This document shows positions 1 through 9,787 of a stretch of 64,000 bases of DNA, in pieces (position 1 is the first letter of the stretch; each line of letters opens with the position of its first letter). The stretch comes from Primorskyibacter flagellatus. GTDB lineage: Bacteria; Pseudomonadota; Alphaproteobacteria; Rhodobacterales; Rhodobacteraceae. Both the position numbers and the translations under genes were made by a program. The notes beneath the pieces were generated by a model, which saw only the letters and a list, made by a program, of their open reading frames with translations, made no database searches and was not told where the DNA came from. Location of the stretch: NCBI RefSeq assembly GCF_900176485.1, contig NZ_FWYD01000003.1:372001-436000 (forward strand), in the 5' to 3' direction.

Positions 1-858
1 CAGGCCGAGGCCCGCGTTGATCAGGCAGCTACCACTTTGGCGCGCACCGAGATCGCCCTGGCGGAGGCCGAGCGGCGGCTGGCAGATACCGAAGTGCGGG
101 CCGGGTTCTCAGGGATGTTAAGCGCCGTCAGCGTCGTCGAAGGGCGACTTGTCTCGACCAATGAACAGGTGGCTGAGTTGCTTGATCCAGACGCGTTGGA
201 GGTGGCATTCCGGGTTTCGACGCAGCAATACGCGCGCCTGTTGGACGATGCGGGCCGTTTGCGGGATGCGCCTGTGACAGTGACGCTGGACCTTTTCGGT
301 ACAAACCTGACGGCGCAGGGCATGCTGAACCGGGAGGGGGCGTCCGTGGGCGAGGGACAGACCGGCCGGTTGCTGTTTGCGCGTCTGGAGGAGGCTGCCG
401 GTTTCAAACCCGGCGATTTTGTCACAGTCGAAATTGTCGAGCCGCCGCTGGAACGCATCGCGCGCCTTCCTGCCTCGGCCCTGAATGCCGGGTCGGAAGT
501 GCTGGTTCTGGATCAGGACGCGAGGTTGACGAGCCTGCCGGTCAGTTTGCTGCGGCGTCAGGGCGACGAGGTGCTGGTGCGGGGCGAAGGGCTGGCTGGA
601 CGCAGCGTTGTGGCAGAACGGACACCTTTGCTGGGGGCCGGGATCAAGGTGCGGGCGCTACAGCCGGGCGGTGTGACCCCTCCCGCAGAGCCGGAACTGC
701 TGGAATTGACCGAAGATCGACGGGCGCGGCTGGTGGCCTTTGTCGAGGCCAACAAACGGATGCCTGCCGAAGCCAAGGCGCAGCTTTTGTCGCTGCTTGA
801 AGAGACCAGAGTGCCCGCCGCAACGGTGCAGCGCCTTGAATCGCGGATCGGAGGATAG
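1..858 (+). CDS. RND efflux periplasmic adaptor (HlyD/MFP family), 5'-truncated by the window
   Basis: The frame is open from base 1, so the true start lies outside the window; 285 residues are visible. They begin in an Ala/Glu/Arg-rich coiled-coil arm, followed by a lipoyl-type half motif (VRAGFSGMLSAV) and beta-barrel sequence, the order expected of the C-terminal part of a membrane-fusion protein. Such adaptors link an inner-membrane RND pump to an outer-membrane channel. The last roughly 45 residues form a charged, helix-prone tail beyond the usual barrel. The stop is 5 bases before the RND pump gene, whose GGAGG site lies inside the end of this gene, so the two are co-transcribed. Substrate unknown. 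Confidence 0.85.
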   Translation, partial: QAEARVDQAATTLARTEIALAEAERRLADTEVRAGFSGMLSAVSVVEGRLVSTNEQVAELLDPDALEVAFRVSTQQYARLLDDAGRLRDAPVTVTLDLFGTNLTAQGMLNREGASVGEGQTGRLLFARLEEAAGFKPGDFVTVEIVEPPLERIARLPASALNAGSEVLVLDQDARLTSLPVSLLRRQGDEVLVRGEGLAGRSVVAERTPLLGAGIKVRALQPGGVTPPAEPELLELTEDRRARLVAFVEANKRMPAEAKAQLLSLLEETRVPAATVQRLESRIGG

Positions 859-863
859 GGCGT

Positions 864-3800
864 ATGCGAGCCATTCCAGACGGTGCCGGTGGTATCCTGT
901 CCTATTTCACCCGCCACCGGACCATGGCGAACCTGCTGTTGGTGTTGCTGATTGCGGCAGGCTTGATGGCATTGCCACGCATGCGGGCGCAGTTCTTCCC
1001 GGATGTGATTCTTGATAGTGTCTCGGTCTCTGTTCGCTGGGACGGGGCCGGCGCGTCCGATGTGGACGGGGCCATCGTGCAGGTTCTGGAACCTGCTCTG
1101 ATGGCGGTTGAGGGGGTCGAGAGCAGTGACTCCACCTCGCGGGAAGGATCCGCCAGCGTCCGGCTGGAGTTTGAACCCGGTTGGGACATGAGCCGGGCGG
1201 CTGACGATGTGCAGTCTGCGGTAGATGCCGTCAGCACGCTGCCCGAGGATGCAGAAGACCCCGAAGTGCGTCGCGGCACATGGCGCGACAGGGTCACCGA
1301 TCTGGTGATCACCGGGCCTGTGGGCGTCGATCAGCTGGGTAGGTTCGCGGATGAGCTGGTCGCGCGGCTGTTCACCGAAGGCGTAACCCGGACGACGATT
1401 CGCGGTCTGGCGGCGCCCGAGACGGTGATCGAAGTGCCAAGCTCCCACCTGATCGTCCATGATGTGACAATGGCCGAGATTGCCGCGGCAATTGCCGAAG
1501 AGGTTGATGCAGACCCGGCCGGCGATGTGGGCGGTGCCAATGCGCGGGTGCGCACCGGGGTGGAAAAACGCTCGGCCGATCAGATCGCGGACATCGTCTT
1601 GCGGTCAAATCCCGGCGGGTCGAACCTGACCGTCGGGGATGTGGCGCTGATCCGCGTAGAGGGGATCGACCGGCAACGCAGCTATTTCGTGGGTGAAAAT
1701 CCAGCCCTCTCCGTGCGCGTTGATCGGTCCGACAAGGGGGATGCGATCGGCATCCAGCGCAGTGTTGAAGCGGTGGCGCGCGACATGCAGGCAACCCTGC
1801 CAGCAGGTGTCAGCATCGACCTGATCCGCACCCGTGCCGAGGCGATCACGGGGCGCTTGAAAATACTGCTCTACAATGGCGCGACGGGCTTGGGCCTTGT
1901 GCTGCTGTTGCTGTTCTTGTTCCTGAACGCGCGGACCGCATTTTGGGTGGCACTGGGCATTCCCACTTCGATGTTGGCGGCGATTGCACTGATGTTCCTG
2001 TTCGGGATTACGATCAACATGATCTCGCTGTTCGCGCTGATCATCACACTGGGCATCGTGGTGGACGACGCGATTGTCGTGGGCGAACATGCCGACCATC
2101 TGTCACGCCAGAACATGACATCGGTTGAGGCGGCTGAAACTGCCGCGCGCCGGATGGCGCTGCCGGTGTTTTCGGCCACGCTGACCACCGTGATTGCCTT
2201 TTTCGGGCTGGTGGCGGTGGGCGGGCGCTTTGGCGATCTGATCTCTGACATTCCGTTTACGGTGATTGTTGTGCTGCTGGCGTCACTGGTGGAATGTTTT
2301 CTGATCCTGCCCAACCATATGAGCCACGCTCTGGCGCATTCCGCCAAAGAGCATTGGTATGACCTGCCTTCACGGGTGGTAAACCGGGGTTTTCGCTGGG
2401 TGCGTGAAAACCTGTTCCGGCAACTGATCGCAGGTGTCGTCAAGGCCCGCTATGTGGTGTTTGCGATGACGATTGCGCTGCTGGCGAGCCAGGTGGCCGA
2501 TTTGGTGCGCGGCGATGTGCAATGGCGGTTTTTCAACTCGCCCGAGCAGGCCTCTGTCACCGGCAATTTTGCCATGGCACCTGGGGCGACGCGCGCCGAC
2601 ACGCTGGAAATGATGCGCGAGATGCAGCGCGCGACCGAGGCATTGGCCAAAGATTACGAGGAGCGTTACGGTCTTAACCCATTGGATTATGTCATCGCAG
2701 AGATTGGTGGGAATGCCGGGCGCGGATTGTCTGGCACCGACACAAAAGATGCCGATCAACTGGGCGGCATTTCCATTGAACTGATCGAGTCTGACTTGCG
2801 CCCCTATTCGTCCTTCGCCTTTGTCGGAGAACTTCAGGACGCCGTACAAATGCACCCGCTGGCCGAGACGGTCAGCTTTCGCGGCGGGCGGTCCGGGCCG
2901 GGCGGTGATGCATTGGATGTGCAGTTTTCCGGTGCCAGCGCAGAGACGCTGAAACAGGCCTCTGAGGCGCTGAAATCGGCGCTGCTGCAATTCCCCGAAG
3001 TTTCGGCAGTCGAGGACAATCTGGCCTATGACAAGGAAGAGCTGGTCCTAGAGCTAACGGCACAGGGGCAGGCGCTTGGCTTTACCATTGACGGGTTGGG
3101 CCGCGTGCTGCGCAACCGTCTGGGCGGGATCGAGGCCGCGACCTATCCGGACGGGCCGCGCAGTGCGGCGATCCGGGTGGAACTGCCGGATGGTGAATTG
3201 ACGGCGGATTTTCTGGAGCGCACCCGGATGCGCACGCCTGCGGGTGAATATGTACCGCTTGCCGATATTGTCAGTGTGACGCGCAGCACGGGATTTTCCA
3301 CCGTAAGGCGCGAGAATGGCGTGCGGCTGATCTCGGTCACCGGCGACATATCCGAGGATGATCCCGCGCGCGCGGAAGAGATCAGTCTGTTGCTGGAGCA
3401 GGACATCCTGCCCAGGATTGCGGCGGAACAGCAGGTTGAATGGCATCTGTCCGGCCTGTCCGAACAGGAAGACCGGTTCCTGAATGATGCGCGGACCGGG
3501 CTGATTCTTGTGCTGTTGGGCATCTATGTCGTGCTGGCCTGGGTTTTTGCCAGTTGGACCCGGCCACTGGTGGTCATGGCGATCATACCATTTGGCCTTG
3601 TCGGTACGATTTACGGCCATGCGTTATGGGATGTGCCGCTAAGCATGTTCTCGGTCGTGGGTCTGCTGGGGATGACAGGTATCATCATCAACGATTCCAT
3701 CGTGCTGGTGACGACGATTGACGAATACGCCGAAGATCGTGGCCTAGTGCCCTCGATCATTGACGGCGCGGCGGACAGATTGCGCCCGGTGATGCTGACC

Positions 3801-4265
3801 ACGGCGACGACCGTGCTGGGACTGGCGCCGTTGCTTTATGAACGCTCTGCCGATGCGCAATTTCTGAAACCCACGGTGATCACGCTGGTCTACGGGCTAG
3901 GGTTCGGCATGCTGCTGGTGCTTTTGGTCGTGCCCTCGCTGATCGCGATGCAGCATGACGTGTCGCGGCAAATGGCGGCGCTGAAGACCGCGCTGCGCTT
4001 TCGCCGCTCGGCCGTGCGGCTTGGAATGGGCGCGGCGCTGCTGGCTGTGCTTTGTTGGCTGATGGCGACGCTGGGATATGTCGTGCTGACCGGCGCGTTG
4101 CTGCCCATGTTTCTTGCCGCGCTGCCGCTTCTTGCAGGAATTGCACCGCTGACGGCGGCCCTTGCGCTGTTTGTCGCAGGCAGCGCCGCATTGGTGCTGT
4201 CGATCTATGTGCTAAGCGGCGTTGTCTGGATACTGTCTCGCCCAGACCGCAGACGGGTTGTTTGA
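864..4265 (+). CDS. RND-family efflux transporter permease
   Basis: An 1133-residue inner-membrane pump of the AcrB/HAE1-like RND superfamily. Visible signs are an N-terminal membrane segment, a large periplasmic loop, the TM4 motif LGIVVDDAIVVGEH carrying the proton-relay aspartates, a second periplasmic loop and the TM10-region motif GMTGIIINDSIVL. It exports substrates by proton antiport together with the adaptor just upstream. The start has GGAGG at 850-854. After the usual twelfth helix there are about 80 more hydrophobic residues (roughly 1045-1127) that look like two or three additional membrane helices, which is unusual for the family. Substrate cannot be told. Confidence 0.93.
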   Translation: MRAIPDGAGGILSYFTRHRTMANLLLVLLIAAGLMALPRMRAQFFPDVILDSVSVSVRWDGAGASDVDGAIVQVLEPALMAVEGVESSDSTSREGSASVRLEFEPGWDMSRAADDVQSAVDAVSTLPEDAEDPEVRRGTWRDRVTDLVITGPVGVDQLGRFADELVARLFTEGVTRTTIRGLAAPETVIEVPSSHLIVHDVTMAEIAAAIAEEVDADPAGDVGGANARVRTGVEKRSADQIADIVLRSNPGGSNLTVGDVALIRVEGIDRQRSYFVGENPALSVRVDRSDKGDAIGIQRSVEAVARDMQATLPAGVSIDLIRTRAEAITGRLKILLYNGATGLGLVLLLLFLFLNARTAFWVALGIPTSMLAAIALMFLFGITINMISLFALIITLGIVVDDAIVVGEHADHLSRQNMTSVEAAETAARRMALPVFSATLTTVIAFFGLVAVGGRFGDLISDIPFTVIVVLLASLVECFLILPNHMSHALAHSAKEHWYDLPSRVVNRGFRWVRENLFRQLIAGVVKARYVVFAMTIALLASQVADLVRGDVQWRFFNSPEQASVTGNFAMAPGATRADTLEMMREMQRATEALAKDYEERYGLNPLDYVIAEIGGNAGRGLSGTDTKDADQLGGISIELIESDLRPYSSFAFVGELQDAVQMHPLAETVSFRGGRSGPGGDALDVQFSGASAETLKQASEALKSALLQFPEVSAVEDNLAYDKEELVLELTAQGQALGFTIDGLGRVLRNRLGGIEAATYPDGPRSAAIRVELPDGELTADFLERTRMRTPAGEYVPLADIVSVTRSTGFSTVRRENGVRLISVTGDISEDDPARAEEISLLLEQDILPRIAAEQQVEWHLSGLSEQEDRFLNDARTGLILVLLGIYVVLAWVFASWTRPLVVMAIIPFGLVGTIYGHALWDVPLSMFSVVGLLGMTGIIINDSIVLVTTIDEYAEDRGLVPSIIDGAADRLRPVMLTTATTVLGLAPLLYERSADAQFLKPTVITLVYGLGFGMLLVLLVVPSLIAMQHDVSRQMAALKTALRFRRSAVRLGMGAALLAVLCWLMATLGYVVLTGALLPMFLAALPLLAGIAPLTAALALFVAGSAALVLSIYVLSGVVWILSRPDRRRVV

Positions 4266-4290
4266 CTGGAATCGGCAGCGACTGTGCGGA

Positions 4291-5094
4291 TCAGGGCGCG
4301 GGGCAGCCCTGTATGTCCACCGCCCTCTTGCTGCCAAGCACCGTGATCCGGATGCCGTCTCGTTTCAGGGCAAAGGCCTTGCCGTCCACATGCATGATTT
4401 CAGTGCGCGCAACCAAAGTACCTGCCTGCCGTTCGGATTGCGCCTCGGCCACCCAGAGATAGGGGTTGGCGGTCTCTACCACTGCAACCTCGGTTCCTCC
4501 GGCGCGGGGCATATCGATGCGCGCGGTTACGGTTAGACCATCACGGGACGGTGCAAGTTCGCAACTCACACGGCCCACGCCAGCCTCCGCCGAGGTCAGC
4601 GGCACATTCGCCATCGCGGCTGAAATGCGCGGGTCGGGGCGTGCGTTCTTGGCGGACAGATCGGCGCGAAAGCGCAGCTCTTCCGGGATGCAGATGTCCT
4701 TGCAGATGCCGATCTGGACGCGGCCATTCAGGGCAATGTCATCGCTTGTCGTGGAAATGCGCAGGGGCAAGATTACCTCTTTGGCGTAGCCGATGGACTG
4801 CATCCCCTGCTGATCAAAGACATGCGGCACCGGCCACATGACTTGAACACCGGACACGCCTTGCGAGCCTTGCCAACCAAAGACCGGCGGAATGCCCGCA
4901 TCGCCCGGCGCGCGCCAGTAGGTTTTCCACCCCGGCGACATGACCAGCCGAAGGGCGGCGATGTGATCGCCAGAGGCCAATCGCCAACCCGGCAACAGTT
5001 CTGCCCGGATCGGCGAGGACGAGCTTGCGGCCTGCAAGGCGGTGCCAAGAAGGCCAAAGCTCAGTACCGCGGCGGTTATCATGTGACGTATCAT
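4291..5094 (-). CDS. Periplasmic DsbD N-terminal-domain-like protein
   Basis: 267 residues with a signal peptide (about 1-22). The motif GICKDICIPEEL places Cys131 and Cys135 in the pattern of the N-terminal immunoglobulin-like domain of DsbD, which hands electrons to periplasmic thiol partners. The transmembrane and C-terminal thioredoxin domains of full-length DsbD are absent, so it needs a separate electron donor or is a stand-alone oxidoreductase or chaperone. It converges with the RND gene (25-bp gap) and is divergent from the YqgE-like gene. Family call is good; function is inferred. Confidence 0.75.
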   Translation of the reverse strand: MIRHMITAAVLSFGLLGTALQAASSSSPIRAELLPGWRLASGDHIAALRLVMSPGWKTYWRAPGDAGIPPVFGWQGSQGVSGVQVMWPVPHVFDQQGMQSIGYAKEVILPLRISTTSDDIALNGRVQIGICKDICIPEELRFRADLSAKNARPDPRISAAMANVPLTSAEAGVGRVSCELAPSRDGLTVTARIDMPRAGGTEVAVVETANPYLWVAEAQSERQAGTLVARTEIMHVDGKAFALKRDGIRITVLGSKRAVDIQGCPAP

Positions 5095-5225
5095 TCATCC
5101 GAGATGGGCCATGCTGCCTGAAATGCCAAGTCACTTTCCGGCGAGGCGCATATGAGCGCAGCCCTTGAACCTGCGGATGCGCGGGGCCATTGTCAGAAGG
5201 CACCAACCGGGGAGTGCTGACCGAA

Positions 5226-5792
5226 ATGACCGAAACCACCGACCTTACCGGCAAGCTGTTGATCGCCATGCCGGGCATGGGCGACCCGAGGTTTGACCAC
5301 TCAGTCGTGTTTCTGTGCGCGCATTCCGATGAGGGCGCGATGGGGTTGATCCTGAACAAGCCGACGCCAGATGTCACGATGGAGGCCCTGCTGGATCAAT
5401 TGTCGATCGAGACATCGGGCGATCACATGAAACAGCCTGTGCGTTTCGGTGGTCCGGTGGAGCAGGGACGCGGCTTTGTCCTGCATTCGGACGAATACGA
5501 ATCCGTGGTCTCGACGCTGAAGGTTCCCGGTGGTTTTGCAATGACCGCGACCTTGGATATTCTCGAAGATATCGGCTCCGGGAAGGGGCCAGAGCGTCAA
5601 TTGATGCTGCTGGGCTATGCCGGATGGGGGCCGGGGCAGCTTGAATCCGAGATTGTCGAGAATGGCTGGCTGACCTGCGACGCATCCAACGCATTGGTTT
5701 TTGACATACCCGATGCGGACAAATGGGAAGCGGCGCTGGAGACTTTGGGTGTGGCTGCGCTGGCACTGTCCCCGGATGCCGGGCGGGCATAG
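5226..5792 (+). CDS. YqgE/AlgH family protein (UPF0301)
   Basis: 188 residues, the normal size for UPF0301. The start [20 protein letters not shown], the segment [20 protein letters not shown] and the later [16 protein letters not shown] are family hallmarks. Members are small cytosolic proteins; AlgH was linked to alginate regulation in Pseudomonas, but the biochemical role is not settled. I chose the ATG at 5226, preceded by GGGGAG, over an in-frame TTG at 5190 that would add 12 atypical residues. An inverted repeat of GGCAGGC/GCCTGCC follows the stop (5792-5820). Confidence 0.88.
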   Translation: MTETTDLTGKLLIAMPGMGDPRFDHSVVFLCAHSDEGAMGLILNKPTPDVTMEALLDQLSIETSGDHMKQPVRFGGPVEQGRGFVLHSDEYESVVSTLKVPGGFAMTATLDILEDIGSGKGPERQLMLLGYAGWGPGQLESEIVENGWLTCDASNALVFDIPDADKWEAALETLGVAALALSPDAGRA

Positions 5793-5920
5793 GCAGGCTT
5801 CAGCCATGCCGTTGCCTGCCGTCGCGAGGGTGTCGCCTTTGGCGCGTTCGCTGACCGCAGCGATGAATTTCGACACCAAGAAACGCAGGCGATCGCGCGG
5901 CTTCGTTCAGGCAAAACCGG

Positions 5921-6862
5921 TCAGTCGCGTGGCGCGGCGGCGCGGCTCAGACGATCGTTGATTGCCGCGCCCAGCCCGTGCATGGGGATTGGCGAAACGG
6001 CGATGGGCCGACCGGTTGCATCAAGAGTGTGGAGGTGGCCAAAAAGATTGGCCGCAGCCTCTGTCAGATCACCCGAGGGCGAAAGATTCAGATCGGCCGC
6101 CACCTTGCCGAATCCCAGCGTTGCTTCGCCTTCGCGCCAATCGGCCGCGTTTAGCCTGACCGTCTCGGCAGGCGCATAATGTGAACGAAGCTGTCCGGGG
6201 GCAGAGATCGCCTCGGATCCGTCGCGGATTGCAAGCGGGTGACCGAGCGCCTGTTCCAGCGCCTCGGCCGGAATGCCACCCGGTCGTAATAGGCGTGGCG
6301 TACCTGATGCCTCAACTATGGTCGATTCGACCCCGACGGGGCACGGCCCACCATCAAGAATCGCCGCGACCCGCGTGCCAAGGCTTTGCGCCACATGGTC
6401 GGGGGTGGTCGGGCTGATCTGGCCGGAACGATTGGCGGAAGGGGCCGCAACCGGGCCGCCAAATTCGCGGAGCAGCGCTTGCGCCAACGGATGGGCGGGG
6501 ACGCGCACCGCAACGGTGGCCAGCCCGGCAGAGACCAGCGGTGCGATGCCGCTGTCGGCGCGCAGTGGAAGTACAAGCGTCAGCGCGCCTGGCCAGAAAG
6601 CCGAGGCGAGTATCTCGGCGGTTCGCGTCCACTGCACATAGGCGCGGGCGGCATCCACATCCGGTACATGCACGATCAGCGGATTGAAGCTCGGTCGGCC
6701 CTTCGCCTCAAAAATGCGCGCGACGGCGCGATCATTTCGCGCATCGGCCCCAAGCCCGTAGACGGTTTCCGTAGGCAGAGCGACCAGCGCGCCTTGCCGC
6801 AACAGCCTTGCTGCCTCGGTGATGCCAGACTGATCGGCGGAAAGACGCGATGGATGGGACAT
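5921..6862 (-). CDS. L-threonylcarbamoyladenylate synthase (Sua5/YwlC/YrdC type)
   Basis: 313 residues. The YrdC core has the signature LPTETVYGLGADA and a basic KGRPSFNPLIVHV stretch, and residues after about 210 form the extra Sua5 domain (PGQLRSHYAPAE), so this is the long Sua5 form. It makes threonylcarbamoyl-AMP from threonine, bicarbonate and ATP for the universal tRNA t6A37 modification. The ATG at 6862 gives MSHPSRLSADQ; upstream in-frame codons add a non-conserved leader. It is divergent from the acyl-CoA dehydrogenase gene, sharing a 145-bp intergenic region. Confidence 0.92.
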   Translation of the reverse strand: MSHPSRLSADQSGITEAARLLRQGALVALPTETVYGLGADARNDRAVARIFEAKGRPSFNPLIVHVPDVDAARAYVQWTRTAEILASAFWPGALTLVLPLRADSGIAPLVSAGLATVAVRVPAHPLAQALLREFGGPVAAPSANRSGQISPTTPDHVAQSLGTRVAAILDGGPCPVGVESTIVEASGTPRLLRPGGIPAEALEQALGHPLAIRDGSEAISAPGQLRSHYAPAETVRLNAADWREGEATLGFGKVAADLNLSPSGDLTEAAANLFGHLHTLDATGRPIAVSPIPMHGLGAAINDRLSRAAAPRD

Positions 6863-7007
6863 GGTTTGTGACGCCGCGTTTCGGGTTGATGCTGCCGCGC
6901 GCTTGCTTAGGCTGCGCAGCAAAGGTTCCCGTGCATACAACTCTGCACGGTTGTTGCCAAGTTTGTCTCATAGCCCGATTATACCGACGCAGAATTCTGG
7001 AGGCCCC

Positions 7008-8726
7008 ATGCCCTATCGCGCGCCCTTGTCTGACTATCGTTTCCTTTTTGATCAGGTGTTGGACTTGACGCAGGTCACTGCGACAGAACGATTTGCCGAA
7101 GCAACCCCGGACATGATCGAAGCGATCCTGACCGAAGCTGGGCGGATGTGCGAAGAGATTCTCGCGCCGCTTCAACGCAATGGCGATCTGACGCCGGCAA
7201 AGCTGGAAAACGGCGTTGTGCGTACTTCGCCGGGGTTTGCGGACGGGTATCGGGCCATTGCAGATGGTGGATGGGTCTCGATGGGGGCCGATCCGGAACA
7301 TGGCGGCATGGGGCTGCCGATGGCTCTGGTCTCGGCGGTCAATGAAATGATGGGCGCGGCCTGCCTGTCCTTGCAGTTGAACCCGTTGATGACACAGGGC
7401 CAGATCGAAGCGTTGGAGCATCACGCCAGCGATGCGATCAAAGAGACCTATCTGCCCAAGCTGATCTCGGGCGAGTGGTGCGGCACGATGAACCTGACCG
7501 AGCCACAGGCCGGGTCGGATGTCGGCGCGCTCAGCACCAAGGCCGTGGCCAATGGGGATGGCAGCTATGCCGTCACCGGCCAGAAGATCTATATCAGCTG
7601 GGGCGACAATGATTTTACCGGCAATGTCTGTCACCTCGTGCTTGCGCGTTTGCCTGACGCGGCTCCCGGAACCAAGGGGATCAGCCTGTTTCTGGTGCCC
7701 AAATACCTGCCGGATGAAGAGGGCAATCCGGGCCGCACCAACGACCTCAAGGTCGTCAGTCTGGAGCACAAGATGGGCCTGCACGGATCGCCCACCGCGG
7801 TGATGCAATATGACGGCGCGACAGGCTGGCTGATCGGTGAAGAGAATGACGGCATGCGCGCCATGTTCACGATGATGAACAACGCGCGGCTGGGTGTCGG
7901 CATTCAGGGGCTGAGCGTGGCCGAGGGTGCCTATCAGCATGCGCTGGCCTATGCGCAGGAACGCAAGCAGGGCCGGGTGCCGGTCAGCGACGGCACGGGC
8001 ACGATTATTGATCACGCCGATGTGCGGCGGATGCTTATGACGATGAAGGCGAATATTTTCGCGGTGCGCGCCATCGCGCTGGCCTGTGCTGTCGCCATCG
8101 ACATGAAGACAGCGACCGGCGATGCCGAATGGGGTGCGCGCGCTGCCCTGCTGACGCCGATCGTCAAGGCGTTCGGCACCGATACGGGCATCGCCGTGGC
8201 AGAGATGGGTGTGCAGGTGCATGGCGGTATGGGCTACATCGAGGAAACCGGTGCCGCTCAATACTCCCGCGATGTGCGCGTCACCGCGATCTACGAGGGC
8301 ACCAATGGCATTCAGGCGATGGACCTTGTTGGGCGCAAGCTGATGGATGGCGGCGAGGCCGCTTTCCGCCTGATGGACGAGATCGAGGCCGTGGCCGAAC
8401 GCACGCGCGGCACGCTGTCCGATCTTGCCGAGCCCGTGTGGGAAGCGGCAGAGACCCTGCGCGAGACCATTGAATGGATGGTGGCGCAGAAGGATATGAA
8501 CAACCGCTTTGCAGGCTCGGTGCCGTTTCTGAAGGGCTTTGCCCGTGTCTTGGGCGCGCATTTCCATCTTCTGGCCGCGGAGGCCGAAGGCGGCGACGGC
8601 CCGCGCAGCGGCCTGGCCCGATTCTATATCAAACGGATGTTGCCGGAATATGCAGGTGCGCTGACGCATGCCCGCGAGGGTGCCGACGGGGTATACGCCC
8701 TGGGTATCGAAGAGTTGGTATCATGA
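7008..8726 (+). CDS. Acyl-CoA dehydrogenase, DmdC-like (methylthiopropanoyl-CoA dehydrogenase family)
   Basis: 572 residues: an N-terminal helical part, the acyl-CoA dehydrogenase core (GTMNLTEPQAGSDVGAL, QVHGGMGYIEETG) and an extra C-terminal domain (about 460-572) seen in the longer acyl-CoA dehydrogenases. The start MPYRAPLSDYRFLFDQVL and overall pattern are close to what I recall of roseobacter DmdC, the third enzyme of DMSP demethylation, which oxidises methylthiopropanoyl-CoA. Paralogs acting on other acyl-CoAs are common, and no dmdA, dmdB or dmdD is present here, so the substrate is uncertain. FAD electrons would go to EtfAB. GGAGG lies at 6999-7003. The stop overlaps the next start (ATGA). 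Confidence 0.88.
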   Translation: MPYRAPLSDYRFLFDQVLDLTQVTATERFAEATPDMIEAILTEAGRMCEEILAPLQRNGDLTPAKLENGVVRTSPGFADGYRAIADGGWVSMGADPEHGGMGLPMALVSAVNEMMGAACLSLQLNPLMTQGQIEALEHHASDAIKETYLPKLISGEWCGTMNLTEPQAGSDVGALSTKAVANGDGSYAVTGQKIYISWGDNDFTGNVCHLVLARLPDAAPGTKGISLFLVPKYLPDEEGNPGRTNDLKVVSLEHKMGLHGSPTAVMQYDGATGWLIGEENDGMRAMFTMMNNARLGVGIQGLSVAEGAYQHALAYAQERKQGRVPVSDGTGTIIDHADVRRMLMTMKANIFAVRAIALACAVAIDMKTATGDAEWGARAALLTPIVKAFGTDTGIAVAEMGVQVHGGMGYIEETGAAQYSRDVRVTAIYEGTNGIQAMDLVGRKLMDGGEAAFRLMDEIEAVAERTRGTLSDLAEPVWEAAETLRETIEWMVAQKDMNNRFAGSVPFLKGFARVLGAHFHLLAAEAEGGDGPRSGLARFYIKRMLPEYAGALTHAREGADGVYALGIEELVS

Positions 8727-9787
8727 TGGATGGTGGCACGGAGGTGATCGGTTACCCATGGGCAGACCCACCCTCAGGCGATCAGGCGATCGAGGTGGCA
8801 CCGGGCGTGTTGTGGATGCGCCTGCCGCTGCCGATGAAGCTTGACCATGTCAATGTCTATGCGCTGGACGAGGGCGACAGCTGGACCCTGGTCGATACCG
8901 GGTTTTCGTCGAAGAAAACTCGCGCGCTGTGGCAGGGTTTGCTGGATGGCCCGTTGGCGGGCAAGCCCGTTGGACGTGTCATTGTCACGCATCACCACCC
9001 GGATCATGTGGGGCTTGCCGGGTGGTTCCAGACCGAACACGGGGCAGAGCTGATCGCGACGCGCACCGCCTGGCTGTTCGCGCGTATGTTGCAACTGGAC
9101 GAACAGGCGCGCCCCGCCAGTGAAACGCTGGCCTACTATCGCCGGGCTGGCATGGGCGCAAAGGACATCGCGCGCCGGGCCGAGGAACGACCGTTCAACT
9201 TCTCGGATGTCGTCTATCCGATGCCGCTGGGGTTTACCCGGATCAAGCAGGGCGACGTGATTCGCGCAGGCGGGCGCGATTGGGACGTACATATCGGCAA
9301 TGGCCACGCGCCCGAGCATGCAACGCTTTGGAGCCGTGATGACAATCTGGTGATCGCGGGCGATCAGATCCTGCCCTCTATCAGTTCCAACCTCGGGGTC
9401 TATGCGACGGAACCCAAGGCCGATCCGGTGGGTGACTGGCTGGAGGCGTGTGAACGACTGTCGCAGCTCGCGCGTCCCGATCACCTTGTTCTGGGCGGGC
9501 ATAAGCTGCCTTTCACGGGTCTGCCGACGCGCATGCGACAATTGATCGACAACCATCACGGTGCGCTGAAGCGCCTTCTGGTGGAGTTGGAAACGCCAAA
9601 AGCGGCTACCGATTGCTTCCCGGTCCTGTTCAAACGCCAGATTGGCGACGCGGAATTCGGCCTCGCCATGGTTGAGGCCGTGGCACATTTGAACCATCTT
9701 CATCGTCAGGGGCTGGTGACTCAGTCGACACGCAGCGATGGAGCGATGGTATATTGCCGCAGGACAAGCAAACAGAACGAGGGATGA
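8723..9787 (+). CDS. MBL-fold metallo-hydrolase
   Basis: 354 residues. The metal-binding motif THHHPDHVG is at about residues 92-100, with later conserved positions GNGHAPEHATLW, GDQILPSISSN and GGHKLPF, the layout of a glyoxalase II/RNase Z-like metallo-beta-lactamase fold with a C-terminal winged-helix-like extension. Its ATG overlaps the stop of the acyl-CoA dehydrogenase (ATGA at 8723-8726), implying translational coupling, so a thioester or related acyl hydrolase role is plausible but inferred. Longer upstream in-frame sequence lies antiparallel to conserved dehydrogenase codons and was rejected. Confidence 0.88.
   Translation: MMDGGTEVIGYPWADPPSGDQAIEVAPGVLWMRLPLPMKLDHVNVYALDEGDSWTLVDTGFSSKKTRALWQGLLDGPLAGKPVGRVIVTHHHPDHVGLAGWFQTEHGAELIATRTAWLFARMLQLDEQARPASETLAYYRRAGMGAKDIARRAEERPFNFSDVVYPMPLGFTRIKQGDVIRAGGRDWDVHIGNGHAPEHATLWSRDDNLVIAGDQILPSISSNLGVYATEPKADPVGDWLEACERLSQLARPDHLVLGGHKLPFTGLPTRMRQLIDNHHGALKRLLVELETPKAATDCFPVLFKRQIGDAEFGLAMVEAVAHLNHLHRQGLVTQSTRSDGAMVYCRRTSKQNEG

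Noticed and set aside
5793-5920. Gene or terminator in the gap before the Sua5 stop
   Set aside because: A GGCAGGC/GCCTGCC stem exists but has a 15-base loop and no T run; the overlapping frames are shadows.
6732-8669. 645-codon reading frame on the minus strand
   Set aside because: It is antisense to the DmdC-like dehydrogenase, is rich in His, Gln and Arg, has no recognisable domain, and arises from the high G+C codon pattern.
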